A program made the position numbers and the translations under genes. From contig CM059193.1 in the NCBI GenBank assembly GCA_030323885.1, positions 57,618,042-57,682,041 on the forward strand: DNA of 64,000 bases, in the 5' to 3' direction. How positions within the stretch are numbered: the stretch's first letter is position 1; every line of letters starts with the position of its first letter. Below the pieces are notes generated by a model. It was not told where the DNA came from and did no database searches. It saw only the letters and a list, made by a program, of their open reading frames with translations. Below, piece after piece: positions 21,699-32,558 of the stretch. This DNA comes from Branchipolynoe longqiensis. Lineage: Eukaryota; Annelida; Polychaeta; Phyllodocida; Polynoidae.

Positions 21699-22412
21699 CA
21701 GGTATAACAATACCTCAGGGAGTTTGACGCCCCTGCCTTGCAGAGTTCTAAACCACTGCCTTGTGGTACAGGTCCTTGACAGAACCGAAGGCTAAGGGAG
21801 CAAACCCTAAACAGAAAACCATGTCACTGTGGCAGCATTAAGGGCGGTTGATGTATGGAACTCCCAACATCTCCCGACCAGCCACTGCAGGGACAAATAG
21901 TTTTGCGCCTGTCTTGACATGTTCTTGCCGGTGTGAAACCTCTATTTGCTCCCCGAGAGAGTGCCGCTGGTAACTTGCAAAAGCCAGCAGCACTTCAACA
22001 CTTTTGCAGGCAGCTTTCATGAAATGAAGCTGCATGCCTTCATGATGCGACATCTGCGTTCAATCATGAGGCTAACCTGGAAGGACAAAGTGACGAATAA
22101 GGAAATACTCGAACGGATGGGGCTGCCCTCTATGGAAGATCTTCTGATCAAAAAGAATCTCCGGTGGACTGGACACCTCATGAGGATGTCATCAGACAGG
22201 CTACCAAAGCAGATCCTCTATTCTCAACTGTCTTCTGGCTACAGAAAGAGAGGGCGCCCCCGTCTCCGGTTCAAAGATACCATCAAGAGAAACCTGAAGC
22301 TGAGAGACATTAAGACCGACTCATGGACGCAACTCTCACAGCAGAGAGCTAAATGGAGAGCGGCAGTCAAGTAATGAAAGCAGTCTTTGTCGCATCGCGA
22401 CCGACAGCATGA
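21699..22412 (+). mobile_element. LINE-A-derived non-autonomous element: 316-bp head plus C-terminal 3' end
   Basis: The first 316 bases (21711-22026, from TACCTCAGGGAG to CATGAAATG) match the elements at 40889 and 43616. Directly after, the family A LINE begins at KLHAFMMRHLRSIMRLTWKD and runs open to its stop (about 22374), then GACCGACAGC and a short (ATG)n. The remaining 110-odd codons are intact but cannot act alone. The element sits inside the YR retroelement, between its recombinase and RT, so it is younger. Similar fusions elsewhere use the same head end but other LINE positions. Confidence 0.85.
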
Positions 22413-23570
22413 TGATGAGGTGGGCTATGTTGGTTGTCTGTTCGATTATCTTGGGCGTATACTGATGTGCGTAGTAGTGGGTGGGGGAGTATGCGCCGGC
22501 CCGGTTAAGTGATGAGTCGCATTCGATCAGTCATGTGTGTCAAGGTTCTTTCCTAAGGAGTACTATGCCGTTAGATTTGCTGGCGTACTCTAGGAACCAT
22601 CGGATGTCGATCCTGAAGCCATCGTTAATGGGGGGATGACTGGTGAAGGGGGCATCTCTCAGTGTTGCAAGTATGCGGGACATGAATCTTCTCGCAGGGG
22701 TGACACACTTGGCGACGTGTTGGATTCTGCTGATCAGTCTTTGCATCTGTTTTCTGGTGGCTGTTTCTCGTGTCATCCATGCGTTACACTCGTTGACTGT
22801 CTCCTCGAGCTTCTCTGTAGGGATCGTCACTCTCATATCAGATGCTGAGAGTTCGAAGACAAGCCACTCTAGTTCTTTTGCTGGCGGGGTGCATTTTTTG
22901 TGTGATAGTGCCAGCCCCAGGCGTGCGGTGATGGCAATTATGTCGTCGTACGCATGTTTTGCTTCCTGGAGGCTGGGTGCCACTCCCACAGTCATCGAGG
23001 TAGCAGTGGCTAAGGTGCCCCTTCCACCTCATTATGGATACAACCGCATTGGTGGAGGCTGTCTATTGTGATGCCTAGGAGGGGGGAGGAGAGGGGGCAG
23101 GTCCGGAGCTGCCTGTACGGTCGGGCGAGGTCTGCCGACCAGATATATGCCGGCTGCCATATCCTCACCACGTCGTTGGCCGCGTCCATGATGTTGGGAA
23201 GCGTGTAGGTGCACTGCTCACCTTGGTAGTATGCCTTTCTTATCCCGGAGTTCACGCTGCTCCCCCTCGGCCATGTGAGGTCCATGATGACTGGCCGCTC
23301 TGAGTCTTTTTCGGGCTGGTCATCATGGGGCTCGTCTGACTCCAGGGCAAGAATGGAGGGTCCTCGATTGGGCTGAGGAGTGCCCCATGCTCGATCTCGG
23401 TCTGCATGTGTTCTCGGATGGCGTCCAGCTGCATGGTATCTGTTGTGTGTTTTTTTGTGGTGGGAGTCGCTGGTCCGGGTGCGGTATAGTCTACCGGCCA
23501 ACCAAACTCGAGGTAGTCTACAAGCTTGGTGTCATGGTAGTCTCACAGCATCTCACTCCACTCGCTTATG
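22413..23570 (-). pseudogene. Reverse transcriptase / RNase H region of the YR retroelement
   Basis: Two minus-strand frames carry the RT. The first (23501-23010) includes RPVIMDLTWPRGSSVNSGIR, then YTLPNIMDAANDVVRIW and WSADLARPYRQLRTCPLSSP, the A and B blocks of YR-element RTs. A shift near 23030 leads to 22995-22540, starting TVGVAPSLQEAKHAYDDI and containing the connection segment RLISRIQHVAKCVTPARRFM and IDIRWFLEYASKSNGIVLL. The catalytic DD lies near the frame break, where a decayed YLDD appears as HCYLDDCG (about 23010). The style matches DIRS/Ngaro elements; the break makes it non-functional. Confidence 0.7.
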
Positions 23571-24860
23571 TTAAGCCCTGATGGTATGGGGACTTTTGCA
23601 CCTAGGTGGTTTGGTAGTGCTTGCTCTCTCACCTTGTTGTAGATGTTGTAGATGTTGTGGTATTGGGCGTCCTGCTTCCATAGTGCGGTGACTGGGCATG
23701 GCCATATCTTGTGGAGGATCTCCCTGTGTTGGTGTGGTGTCATGGGTGGGGTGCGTGGGTCGGCTGCTAAGTCATGGGTTGTGTGCCCGCGTGCGTGCGG
23801 TTCTGCAGTGTCGTCACATTGTTGGGTGGTGGCGTTTGGTGTTGTTGTTGCGTGTCGCTGTCATCGTGTCTATCTGCGTTGTGCGTGTCCGCGGCGGTGT
23901 ATTGGTGTTGGGTATTGTTGTTTACATCAGAGGTGCCACATGCGTCGGCCATGTTTGTTGTGATGGGGTGGTTGGGGTGGGAGCTGGCATCGGTGGTGCC
24001 ACCTGTGGTTGGCTGATGTGGTGTGTTGTTGGTTAGGCACCATCTTGTGTCCAGTGGTGTGAGTAGGCTGGGGTCCATGGCCATGTGGTGTGTTGCGTCA
24101 TCTGTATGGGCTTCCCCCACTGCAATGGCCGCTGTGGCCATGTGTCTCGTTATTGTGGTGTGGTGTGCGGTGCGGTGGGGTGGGCAACTGTGGTGCGGCA
24201 TCGTGTTAGTTTGACCGCAAGTATGGCTGTTTGGGTGTTGGGTTTCTCGGTCACGTGTTCTTGTCTGATTCCACCTCGAAGTGTTGGGCACGTGGGTGCT
24301 GATTTTGTGCATCGGTGTCTGGGATTGGCAAGTTTGATGAGGCCTGCTGGAGTGCTGCATATGGCTTTGGGGTTATAGTTTGGGTGTGCAATTGTTTTAA
24401 GAGTAAACGTGTGACGTACCATATACGGTTCCGGGTATATTTCTGCCGGCTCCTTGCACGCACCACCTGGGCGTGTGTGGGAGCCGTCTACTGAAAACCC
24501 TGGTTCTCCTGCGGTTGTGTGGTGGTTGCCATTGGTGTTGGCTGTGGGTTCTTCCACTCAAGGAACCTTTTCTTTTTTAAGCAGTCAGGTCGATGGCAGG
24601 TGTGACCATGTGGTGTGACAGCGGTTGGTCTCCGCTTGTCGCGGTGGGTGTGAGTGGAGGTGGTGGCAGGGTGGCTGGTGTGGGTGTCTCCTCAGTTGTT
24701 GCGATTATATGGCATTTGCTTGGTGATTCCGTCATCGCGATCATTTGGGCCATGAGATCGGTCCTGAGGTCGCTCATTTTAGCCGTCATCACGTTCTGCA
24801 TCGCCTGCAGCATAGTGTCGGCTATTGGGCACTCGACTTCCTCCGATGTTTAGTCGTGTG
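23571..24860 (-). pseudogene. ORF1 (Gag-like) region of the YR retroelement, tentative
   Basis: To the right of the RT the minus strand keeps overlapping Thr/His/Pro/Asn-rich frames with few stops. They include MLQAMQNVMTAKMSDLRTDL (about 24800), a possible helical segment, and THTRPGGACKEPAEIYPEPY (about 24480). No zinc knuckle is visible. Position before the RT and the same GC-rich base use suggest the element's first ORF. The family is unrecognised and the call rests on context. Confidence 0.35.
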
Positions 24861-25527
24861 TTGGTGACTTGTGTTGGGGAGCCTTCCACTTGTTCGCCTT
24901 GCCGGTTGGGTTATTATTTTCGGCTGTGGTTCTGTCTGTGTTGTTCACGCGTGGCCTACCTCTGCTCTTGGGCTGGGTTTCTGCAGTGCCCACCTGCTAC
25001 TTAGATACGGATTTCCTAATTGGTGGCATTACATTGTGTTGCGTTGCATGGTGTTGCGTGGCATGCGGCTAAATTTTCGGAGATGTGTTGTCAGGTCGGC
25101 TGGTGAGTCCGTTGTGAACAAGACCCGAGCTAGGGTCACGTGGTGCGTTTTTGGCGGGCGCGAGCCATTACGTCATCCTGTAAAAAGAAAGGAACCGCAA
25201 GGTGGCGCCACCGCAGCACGTGATACGCCGACAGCAGTGGTTTCTTATGGGAATTCGGCCCAGCAGGTGGCGCCACCCGGCGGTTCCGATTGTCAGGGCC
25301 AAGTTGACGCACCTTCGCAGCGAATTACCCACGTTACGCGTAACATGGACAATGAATCAACATATTAGTAATATGAATATTGTAACATATAGAAGTGTGA
25401 AAAGACAATGTGACACTGGAATAAGGGTACTAAGTCAACATACTAATGAGTACATACTAATGAGTAGCAAGGGTCAAAGTGTGCAGATATATGTAAAATG
25501 AGTGACAAGTTAAAAGAAGTGAGGATG
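24861..25527. other. GC-rich flank with an inverted pair of GGTGGCGCCACC boxes
   Basis: No gene is supported. Two 12-base palindromes GGTGGCGCCACC lie ~65 bases apart, within inverted flanks starting GGAACCGC (25191) and ending GGCGGTTCC (25288). The right one reads CCAGCAGGTGGCGCC (25260-25274). They may belong to the terminal region of the YR element. From about 25340 the sequence is AT-rich and unremarkable. Confidence 0.45.
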
Positions 25528-26032
25528 CACTGACCTTGCAGGCAAGGGGCTGCATAGACAGGTAGGCGTGGGTAGTGTGTTGATATCAGGGACCCTAGGT
25601 GGTGTAATGGTTAGCACACTGGCCCGGAATGCAAAGAGATGTGGGTTCGAGTCCTGCTCTAGGCACAATATTTCCCATGTTCATCACCCCCATGATACTG
25701 GTGCCATGACCATGATCCTGTACAAGCTATGCGCTGGATGTTTGTTGAACCTACCCTGTGTAAGTGCATTGCCTGTACGTATGCAATTGTAAGCATTAAA
25801 TGACCATTTAAAAGACTTAAAATTCCAGGGGGACGAGTGTAGTAGGCCCCACTGACCTCTCAGGCAAGTAACCACATAGACAGGTAGGGGTGGGTAGGGT
25901 GTTGATATCAGGGAGCCTAGGTGGTATAATGGTTAGCACACTGGCCCGGAATGCAAAGAGATGTGGATTCGAGTCCCGCTTTAGGCGGAATATTTCCCAT
26001 TCTAATCACCCCCACGATACTGGGGCATAGCA
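25528..26032 (+). mobile_element. tRNA-derived SINE dimer on the plus strand (family S1)
   Basis: Two units of the family at 6345-8905 lie in tandem, with tRNA-like boxes at 25593-25664 and 25915-25986, about 322 bases apart. Both keep the A-box TGGTGTAATGG or TGGTATAATGG and a B-box (GGTTCGAGTCC; GATTCGAGTCC). The second unit is cut after CACCCCCACGATACTGGGGC. The dimer spacing equals that at 8405-8905. Confidence 0.75.
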
Positions 26033-26143
26033 TAGAAAACTGCTCTGAAATCTCAGCTGAACGGTCTCATACTCAGGTAGGTGGCGTTAAAGTGACTGTA
26101 TTAGGTGTACTAAGTCAGGGAGTGGAAGGTTAGGCTGCCAGTC

Positions 26144-26636
26144 CCGGTAATGCGGATTCCGAGGGACACCAGTTTGCCAGGGACACTTCCATTCAAATGC
26201 ATTGTTAACGGCCGTGAGCAAATCTTCATACAGAAGAAGTCAAATATCTCCCAAATTACACCATCTAGAAACAAATCGCTTGGTACACATATAGAAAACA
26301 TCTTTACTATAAAGACTATATTAAATTTATAAGGTTAGGGTTCTTGAATTCTATTAATTTTGAATAAAACTAACATTTTGCACTGCGCGTACCGTCAAAC
26401 TCAAGGCATTGTCAATGGTTGTGAGCAATGTTCATACAGAAAATACAGAAGAAGTCAAATATCTCTCAAATTACACCATCTAGAAACAAATCGCTTGGTA
26501 CACATATAGAAAACATCTTTACCAAAAACATTATATTAAATTTATAAAGTTAGTGACGATGCTGTTCGATTTTGACGCATGTGCAGAAGCAATGTGTCCC
26601 TCGCAAACTGGTGTCCCTGGGAAACCGCAACACCGG
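26144..26636. mobile_element. Long-TIR MITE (family M2), copy 1
   Basis: About 493 bases with ~45-bp terminal inverted repeats, outer end CCGGTGTTGC, inner part GGGACACCAGTTTGC. The inverted counterpart is at 30429-30920. The inside contains a ~110-bp direct repeat (from GAGCAAT through TAGAAACAAATCGCTTGGTA) twice, near 26215 and 26425. There is no coding capacity, and target duplication is not evident. Confidence 0.75.
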
Positions 26637-26779
26637 AATGACAAGAAGTGCAGATATGAATCACACTCTACGCACCAGGAATCCCATTCCAAATGCCCAC
26701 GAGGCCGAGAAAAAGTACTAGTGTGGAGTGAGAAACAATGTATATAGAGTGTGTGAAAAGAATACGACACAGTAAATTA

Positions 26780-27345
26780 AGTGAAAAGGTGAAGTTGGAG
26801 AGTCAATATGTTGGTATTATCAAGAGTAAGTAAGTAGGTGTGAGAAGATATACATTGTAAGCCAAGGGGAAAATATGCCAGTATTTAGTCCCAATGATGG
26901 TATTATCAAGTGTGAGAGAAAATAGACATATTAACCGAGTGCAAACCTCCAGCAATTGTGAAAGATTTAGTGGCATTGTCAGGAATGAATATCAAGGCAT
27001 GTCGCAGCATCAGAAAATAATTACACCTTAAACCAAGTGAAAGATCTGCCGGTATTGAGCCATCGTAATGGTAACATCAAGGTATGTCTCTGAGAAATAA
27101 TTACATATTAAGTGAGTGAAAATTGTCCAAGGATTGAGTTCAAATAATGGTATTATCAGGAATGAATATCAAGAAATGTACAAGTGTGGGAAAATAATTA
27201 CATATTAACTGACTGATGAATTAAGAAAATAATTACAGCTTAAACAAAGTGAAAGGTTGTCATGTATTGAGTCATATAGAGGTATTAGCAAAGGATATAT
27301 ATGTGTGAGAAATTAAATAAATATTACACCAACCGAAAATAGTAA
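26780..27345. repeat. Degenerate tandem repeat, unit about 75-130 bp
   Basis: A motif close to ATTGAGTC....AATGGTATTATCAGG recurs near 26813, 26899, 26972, 27069, 27149 and 27281. Each is accompanied by GTGAGAAAATAATTACATATTAA-like sequence. The spacing is irregular and the copies are well diverged, so this is an old minisatellite/satellite. Confidence 0.6.
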
Positions 27346-27547
27346 GTGATAAGAAGTGAACATGTATATAATATGTACCTAATGAATATATTAACGTGAA
27401 TAAGGTGAAAAAGTAACTAGGCAGATAAAAACACAAATACAAAGAATACATTTCACTAAAATAATGAAATAGCTATGTAAATGAACAGTAATGGTATCAC
27501 TACTGACAGCACTGAGTATTGAGTACAACGGTAAGCAAACACACAGT

Positions 27548-27895
27548 TGTTTGTTGTTGTTTTACGTCCTAGCAACATCTAGTCATATCAGGACGGGTAC
27601 CGACTTGTGACAGTGCGCACTCATGGTGACTTTATAGTGCTGCCCCACTTGGAGACCAGGCCATGAGCACCATGACCTGATATCCCACTCAATCACATTA
27701 TCCTGACACTGAGCCAACCAGTCCTTGCTCTACCCTAATAATGCTGAGTGCCTGGCTAGGAAGCAACAAGTATAAATTGTTAAGTCATCGGTTTCACTCG
27801 ACCAGGGTTCGAACCCACGACCCCACGGTCTACCAACACAATAGATGGAAGCTCTAACTCATTCGGTCATTCCCTCTGGTTCACACAGCTATAGG
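27548..27895 (-). mobile_element. tRNA-derived SINE (family S2), full length
   Basis: On the minus strand an A-box-like TGACCGAATGAGTTAGAGC (about 27872) and a B box GGTTCGAACCC (about 27810) stand ~60 bases apart. They are followed by a ~230-base conserved body and a tail GTTGCTAGGACGTAAAACAA with (AAC)n/(AAAC)n steps at 27548. Related copies are at 42373-42720, a head-only copy at 53385-53550, and tail-only copies at 32405 and 33755. Confidence 0.8.
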
Positions 27896-28389
27896 ATATT
27901 ATTATTACTCTATTAAAAACCAGAATTTAGTCACTTATCAAAACAACAGCAATAAATGATTATTTTGACCAGGTTGAGCAATAGATACAGTTGTATATCA
28001 AAAACAAAAGTGTTAGTACAAGTGAAAGCTGGGTCGTCCTATTCATAAAAAAACCCACATATAAGTGAGTTTTAAAGAACAGTAGGTCCGTGGTGGTGGT
28101 AATAAAATTAAACATGTTCACATGACTGTGTGCACCCTGTTAGACAGCTACTGATGCACACAAGAAATAAGAACATAGTACACACAATCAGTTGAGAGGG
28201 CCTGACACGGCTACACCTGCTGCCAGTAAAAACTATGTGTATCACGTGACAACTGGCAGCAGTGACCGAGTCGCATAAGCATATTCAGCGCTGAAAGGAG
28301 TGGGACAACCAGTCACGTTTGAACTTGTCTGAGCCCGTTTGAACTTGCAGGAAATGGATTTTCCTCTTGTTTTCACGAGAACTCAGTGT
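27896..28389. other. Non-coding stretch, nothing recognised
   Basis: AT-rich sequence without a credible frame. A short inverted pair CTGCTGCCAG / CTGGCAGCAG occurs at 28217 and 28251. Confidence 0.5.
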
Positions 28390-28587
28390 CAGCCAATCAG
28401 AGCTCTTCTTTGTTATTGCAAATGGCCACCTCCATGGGGGCCGCCATTTGCATTCGAAAAGAACAGCTCTGATTGGCTGAGAACAGCTCTCACTGTCAGT
28501 CAATCAGAGCTGTAATTTTTTATTGCAAATGGCGGCCCCCGTAAGGGGTGGCCATTTGCAATCGAAAAGATCAGCTCTGATTGGTTC
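28390..28587. repeat. Two tandem hairpin units of about 90 bp
   Basis: Unit 1 (28390-28479) begins CAGCCAATCAGAGCT and ends AGCTCTGATTGGCTG, its exact reverse complement, with a second inner pair GCAAATGGCC / GCCATTTGC. Unit 2 (28501-28586) repeats the design with the loop GGCGGCCCCCGTAAGGGG. These are palindromic MITE-like units, apparently duplicated in tandem. Confidence 0.75.
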
Positions 28588-28947
28588 AAATTATGGAAAG
28601 ATCCCATCCAATACGTCCATTATTTTTTTAGTAGTTTCTTGTTCAGATATAGTTACACATATATGTGTATCTTTTGCACAGATTAAAGTGCTTGAAGTAT
28701 ATTATAATTTTATCTACATCGACTTCTGTCTAAATCACACAATATCAGGACTTAAAGAATGGGAAACTATTCCTGCAAGGATATGCTCAATATGGGACAG
28801 TGGTCACACGTTTTTCCTCCTTTCCTCGCTGTGGACCCCCTTCTCCCTAGTCACGGAGTGAGTCCAGAACATTCGACAGGTGGCAGCAGTGTCCCAACCT
28901 CATTTGTAAATTACGCTTGTTGTGGGCAGTGTCCCATGCTGTGCCTA
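28588..28947. other. Non-coding stretch, nothing recognised
   Basis: No supported gene or repeat; one short ATTTATTGCA-type low-complexity run only. Confidence 0.45.
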
Positions 28948-29516
28948 GGTACACACCTACCGGTTTTCCGCACCCACCACCTACTGTATACGATCTAGAA
29001 CTCCCTAAAAATCATGAGGTGTGCACTCCCCTAGCACACCTACCGATTGCGATTCCCGACTAAAAACTCAGTTTTAGGGCTAAAAAGGGCCGATTACGAT
29101 TGCGATTCGCGATTCGAAAAATGAATCGGCCCGTTTTCAGTTTTAAGCAGGTCGGGTCGAGTCGCGAGTTTTAGTGCGCGAATCGTAAACGGTAGATGTG
29201 TACTTTTAATTAGATGTCATATGTGCAGCAGCCAACGAAATGGCCACGCACACTTTATGGCCGGTACACACCTACCGTTTACGATTCGCGCACTAAAACT
29301 CCCGATCCGCTTAAAACTGAAAACGGGCCGATTCATTTTTCGAATCGCGAATCGCAATCCTAAGGCTAGCGCACACCTACCGTTTTAGCCCTAAAAATCG
29401 CGAATCGCAATCGGTAGGTGTGCTAGGGGAGTGCACACCTCATGACTTTTGGGCAGTTTTAGATCATATACGTTAGGTGGGTGCGGAAAAACGATCGTAA
29501 ACGGTAGGTGTGTACC
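28948..29516. mobile_element. Nested palindrome / fold-back element
   Basis: The outer arms (28948-29085 and 29375-29516) are inverted copies with ends GGTACACACCTACCG, each holding CATGAGGTGTGCACTCCCCT. A second inverted pair (29089-29208 and 29272-29361) is nested inside, rich in GCGATTCGCGATTCG and GTTTACGATTCGCGC. The whole 570 bases can fold on itself and has no coding frame. Confidence 0.8.
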
Positions 29517-29911
29517 GGCCATTAGGCCTAATTGATTAGGGTTCATCAACACATGCCAATTGCCATTAATAGTTAGTATTTAGCATGTTATTCATTCACT
29601 ATATATATGCTAGATATATACAATATATAACTATATTATATATAAAGCTAGCATATATATATATATATATGATGTATAACGAATTATGCGAGTATAAAAA
29701 TACGAAGGGAATTGTTTCCATTATATATTATATTATTATCATAGTTATTACCATTCCGTAAGACTCCATACTTGACTGGTGGCGCCACCTGCGGCTCACC
29801 TCCCCTCCAACGGGTGTCGACAAGTTCAGTAGCTCCGGAGCATTTTGAAATAGTGAAATAGTGAATGGTAGACAGGAAGTGTGAACACTTATTTGTCTAA
29901 TTTAAGTATAC
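29517..29911. other. TA-rich spacer
   Basis: It contains a (TA)n-rich patch with a short palindrome (about 29600-29670) and, at 29780-29793, another TGGTGGCGCCACCT box. No gene is seen. Confidence 0.5.
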
Positions 29912-30176
29912 ACAAAGTATAGTTACAGCACAAATGGTGTTTCACCGAGGCCGAGGCTATTTAGAGGACAGTGAGAGGTGAGCATAACCTGACCCTGTAT
30001 ACTTTAACTAATCCAGTCTATTCGAAATTATTCCGAAAATTTAAAAAGATGTGTCAGAGTAATAATCTTCCAAGTCGTACCAAAAACTCCCTTGTCCACA
30101 ACTGGGTGGGACTCTCCTTTAAATAGCTGAGGTCTCAACCTCGGTGAAACACCAATTATGCTGCAACTATACTTTG
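29912..30176. mobile_element. MITE (family M3) with ~55-bp terminal inverted repeats
   Basis: The left arm ACAAAGTATAGTTACAGCAC (29912) and right arm GTGAAACACC...CTATACTTTGT (ending 30176) are inverted copies sharing TGGTGTTTCACCGAGG. Length is 265 bases; non-coding. Confidence 0.75.
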
Positions 30177-30428
30177 TAAGTACTAGTATCATTGATCTAC
30201 TTCACCTTGTTCTCGGCTCTCCTGGCTAACTATATCACAGTGAGATTGTTTACATGGCCATAATTTCGATTACTATTTGAGCTAATTATTTGCCCAATTA
30301 CACATCTTATTGCCTAGAAGCAAAGTGGAAGGCACATTTTGCTTCTCAACTCTTTTTTTGTGTAGTGTCTAGCGAATGCTATTGATGTCTTCCAACAAAC
30401 ATTCTTTAGAATAGTGAGCACCTAGATT
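30177..30428. other. Short AT-rich spacer between MITEs
   Basis: No gene, tRNA-like box or terminal repeat seen. Confidence 0.4.
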
Positions 30429-30920
30429 CCGGTGTTGCAGTTTCAGTGGCACACCAGTTTGCGAGGGACACATCGCTTCTGTGCATGCATCAAAATTGTA
30501 CAGCATCGTCACTAACCTTATAGATTTAATATAATGTTCATGGTAAAGATGTTTTCTATATGTGTACCAAGCGATTTGTTTCTAGGTGGTGTGGTTTTAG
30601 AGATATTTCACTTTTGCTGTATTTTCTGTATGCAGATTGCTCACGACCATTGACAATGCCTTGAATTTGACGGTACGTGCAGTGCAAAACATTAGTTTTA
30701 TTCAAAATTAATAGAAATCAAGAACCCTAACATTATAAATTTAATATAATCTGTTTGTTGAATATGTTTTCTGTATGTGTGCCAAGCGGTTTGTTTCTAG
30801 GTGGTGTAATTTGAGAGATATCTGACTTTTTCTGTATGAAGATCACTCACGGCCATTGACAATGCATTTGAATGGATGTGTCCCTCGCAAACTGGTGTGC
30901 CGCGGAAACTGCAACACCGG
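30429..30920. mobile_element. Long-TIR MITE (family M2), copy 2, inverted relative to copy 1
   Basis: The ends CCGGTGTTGCAGTTT and AAACTGCAACACCGG, with the inner GTTTGCGAGGGACACAT, form ~45-bp inverted repeats. The body is the reverse complement of 26144-26636, including the internal duplicated ~110-bp block. The two copies are ~80-85 percent alike by eye. Confidence 0.8.
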
Positions 30921-31150
30921 GCATTGGAAGCAACTGCCCCTCTCGTGGAGTGGGCTTTAAACTGTGTGAACGTCTACTGATTTCAGCTCTCTGAGCGTCC
31001 ATCTCGTAAGAGTGTCTTTTGAGATAGGATCAAAAGGCTTAATGTAACTCAGTAACAATTGCTTACGTTTCCTAAACTTTTTGGTAGCATCAAATTAGTA
31101 TTTGATTGTCTGACTACATACAATTTCTTATCTTCTTCGAAAACAGTCAA

Positions 31151-31778
31151 TAGCCGTGTTCCCACGGGAAAAGTTTAAAGCGATTTAGACAAGGCGAATC
31201 ATATGAATCGATTTAGTTTGAAAGTGTTTCGCGTTCACACGGGCAGTGCTTTGAGTCGGTTTAAGGCGGAAGTGGATATCTGCGCATGAGCAAGTCCAGA
31301 CTAACCAGCACCAGTTTTGGTTAGTCGACGTCGGCACGAGAGAGTATGGGTTTGACCTAGATATGTATAGACTGAATCATATTGTTTTGGAAGCGTAAAA
31401 ACTTCTGCTGGGCAGTGAAACCCTAAAAATAAATGATGAACAAAATATCTGTGCACAGCTAGCGGTTTCATAGACTAAATTATATAATATGCGCTTTTGA
31501 TCGACCGGAAAGTCAACAAACTAAGGTCTCGACTGCGTATGCATGTGACGTCTTTAATCCGCATCAAGTAAGTCGGTTGCGTTCACACAGGCAATTTAAG
31601 TCGATTCATAAAATTTGCTTCATATAAACCACCTAGAGAGGTGGTTTATAAATTCCGGCTTATATGATTCAAATCAGCCCTAAACCGACTCAGACACGCG
31701 TTCACACGCCAAATGTGAGCTGAACTAGGCAAGTCGATTCATATGATTCGAATTAACTGCCCCGTGTGAACACGGCTA
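31151..31778. mobile_element. MITE (family M4), copy 1
   Basis: It has terminal inverted repeats TAGCCGTGTTCCCACGGG and CCCCGTGTGAACACGGCTA. Further internal GTTCACACGGGC / GCGTTCACAC pairs make several sub-palindromes. The middle (31490-31550: GCGCTTTTGATCGACCGGAA) matches the inverted copy at 61214-61814. TA flanks both ends, a possible target duplication. Non-coding. Confidence 0.8.
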
Positions 31779-32404
31779 ATGTCACTGAGGACAACGATCT
31801 CCTGTCCTATTTGATTTGAGCAGCCTCTTGAGGTCGAAACCCGTTACATCTCTAGATAACAAAGTCATCCTAAACCATCGGTTGGGTTGAACCACTCCGT
31901 TCAGCTCCTGCAGACCTGTGCACCTTCCAGATTTGTTCCGGATTGCAAGGGTAAATACGGAAATACGGTTTCTCGGCCTTTGTTCCGGAAATTGGTGTCT
32001 ATTTTTATCACTCTAAAAGTTACTGATCGTGTCGGTACAAATACTGAAAGTATTACTGAACGTCTCTGAATAAAATATTGAAAATGTCTTTCAGTTATTA
32101 TCAAGCATGAAAAGTTTGCTTGTGGATATTATGTAATTGTTTATTTTTCATTGTAAATGTGTAACTGAAAGTCATTCAAGAATACGGAAAATAGCTTTAA
32201 CAATACGGAAAGCGGCGAGACCGGGTGCACAGGTCTGCTTCCGTTGTCATCCGGTCGTCAACTTGACTATAAGGGAAGAGAAATTCAAAGTGTATGTTAG
32301 GAACACTTTTAAGATTTTATTATTTCAATATAGCGAAACTTAGCATCTTTTAGGTCTTAACAGAGATAAGCCCAAGATTGCCAACCGAATCAACATTACG
32401 TCCT
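31779..32404. other. Non-coding stretch, nothing recognised
   Basis: No credible gene. Short frames here lack any recognisable domain. Confidence 0.45.
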
Positions 32405-32475
32405 AGATGTTGTTTGTTGTTTGTTTGTTTGTTGTTGTTTTACGTCCTAGCAACATCTAAGGTCATATCAGGAAG
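32405..32475 (-). mobile_element. SINE family S2, tail fragment
   Basis: Only the 3' end is present: (AAAC)n, then the GTAAAACAACAAC tail and TTGCTAGGACGT as read on the minus strand, matching 27548-27600. Confidence 0.65.
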
Positions 32476-32476
32476 G

Positions 32477-32558
32477 TTATGTCCTAGAAATCACGTGTAA
32501 TTAACGTAAATAACCTTACGTCCTAGAAATCACGTGTAATTAACGTAAAGAACCTCAG
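32477..32558. repeat. Tandem duplication of a ~41-bp unit
   Basis: GTCCTAGAAATCACGTGTAA and the following TTAACGTAAA occur twice in a row, differing by one or two bases. The unit begins with part of the adjoining SINE tail (ACGTCCTAG). Confidence 0.7.

Noticed and set aside
23652..24378. Several plus-strand frames rich in Cys, Val and Trp
   Set aside because: They are antisense to the GC-rich YR element, where stops are rare by composition.
6369..25986. Genuine tRNA genes
   Set aside because: The acceptor and T arms pair, but the anticodon stem is poor and every case lies in a repeated SINE body; they are tRNA-like promoters.
28523..28861. 112-codon plus-strand frame beginning in the hairpin units
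   Set aside because: The first part is a palindromic repeat and the rest has no recognisable protein features.
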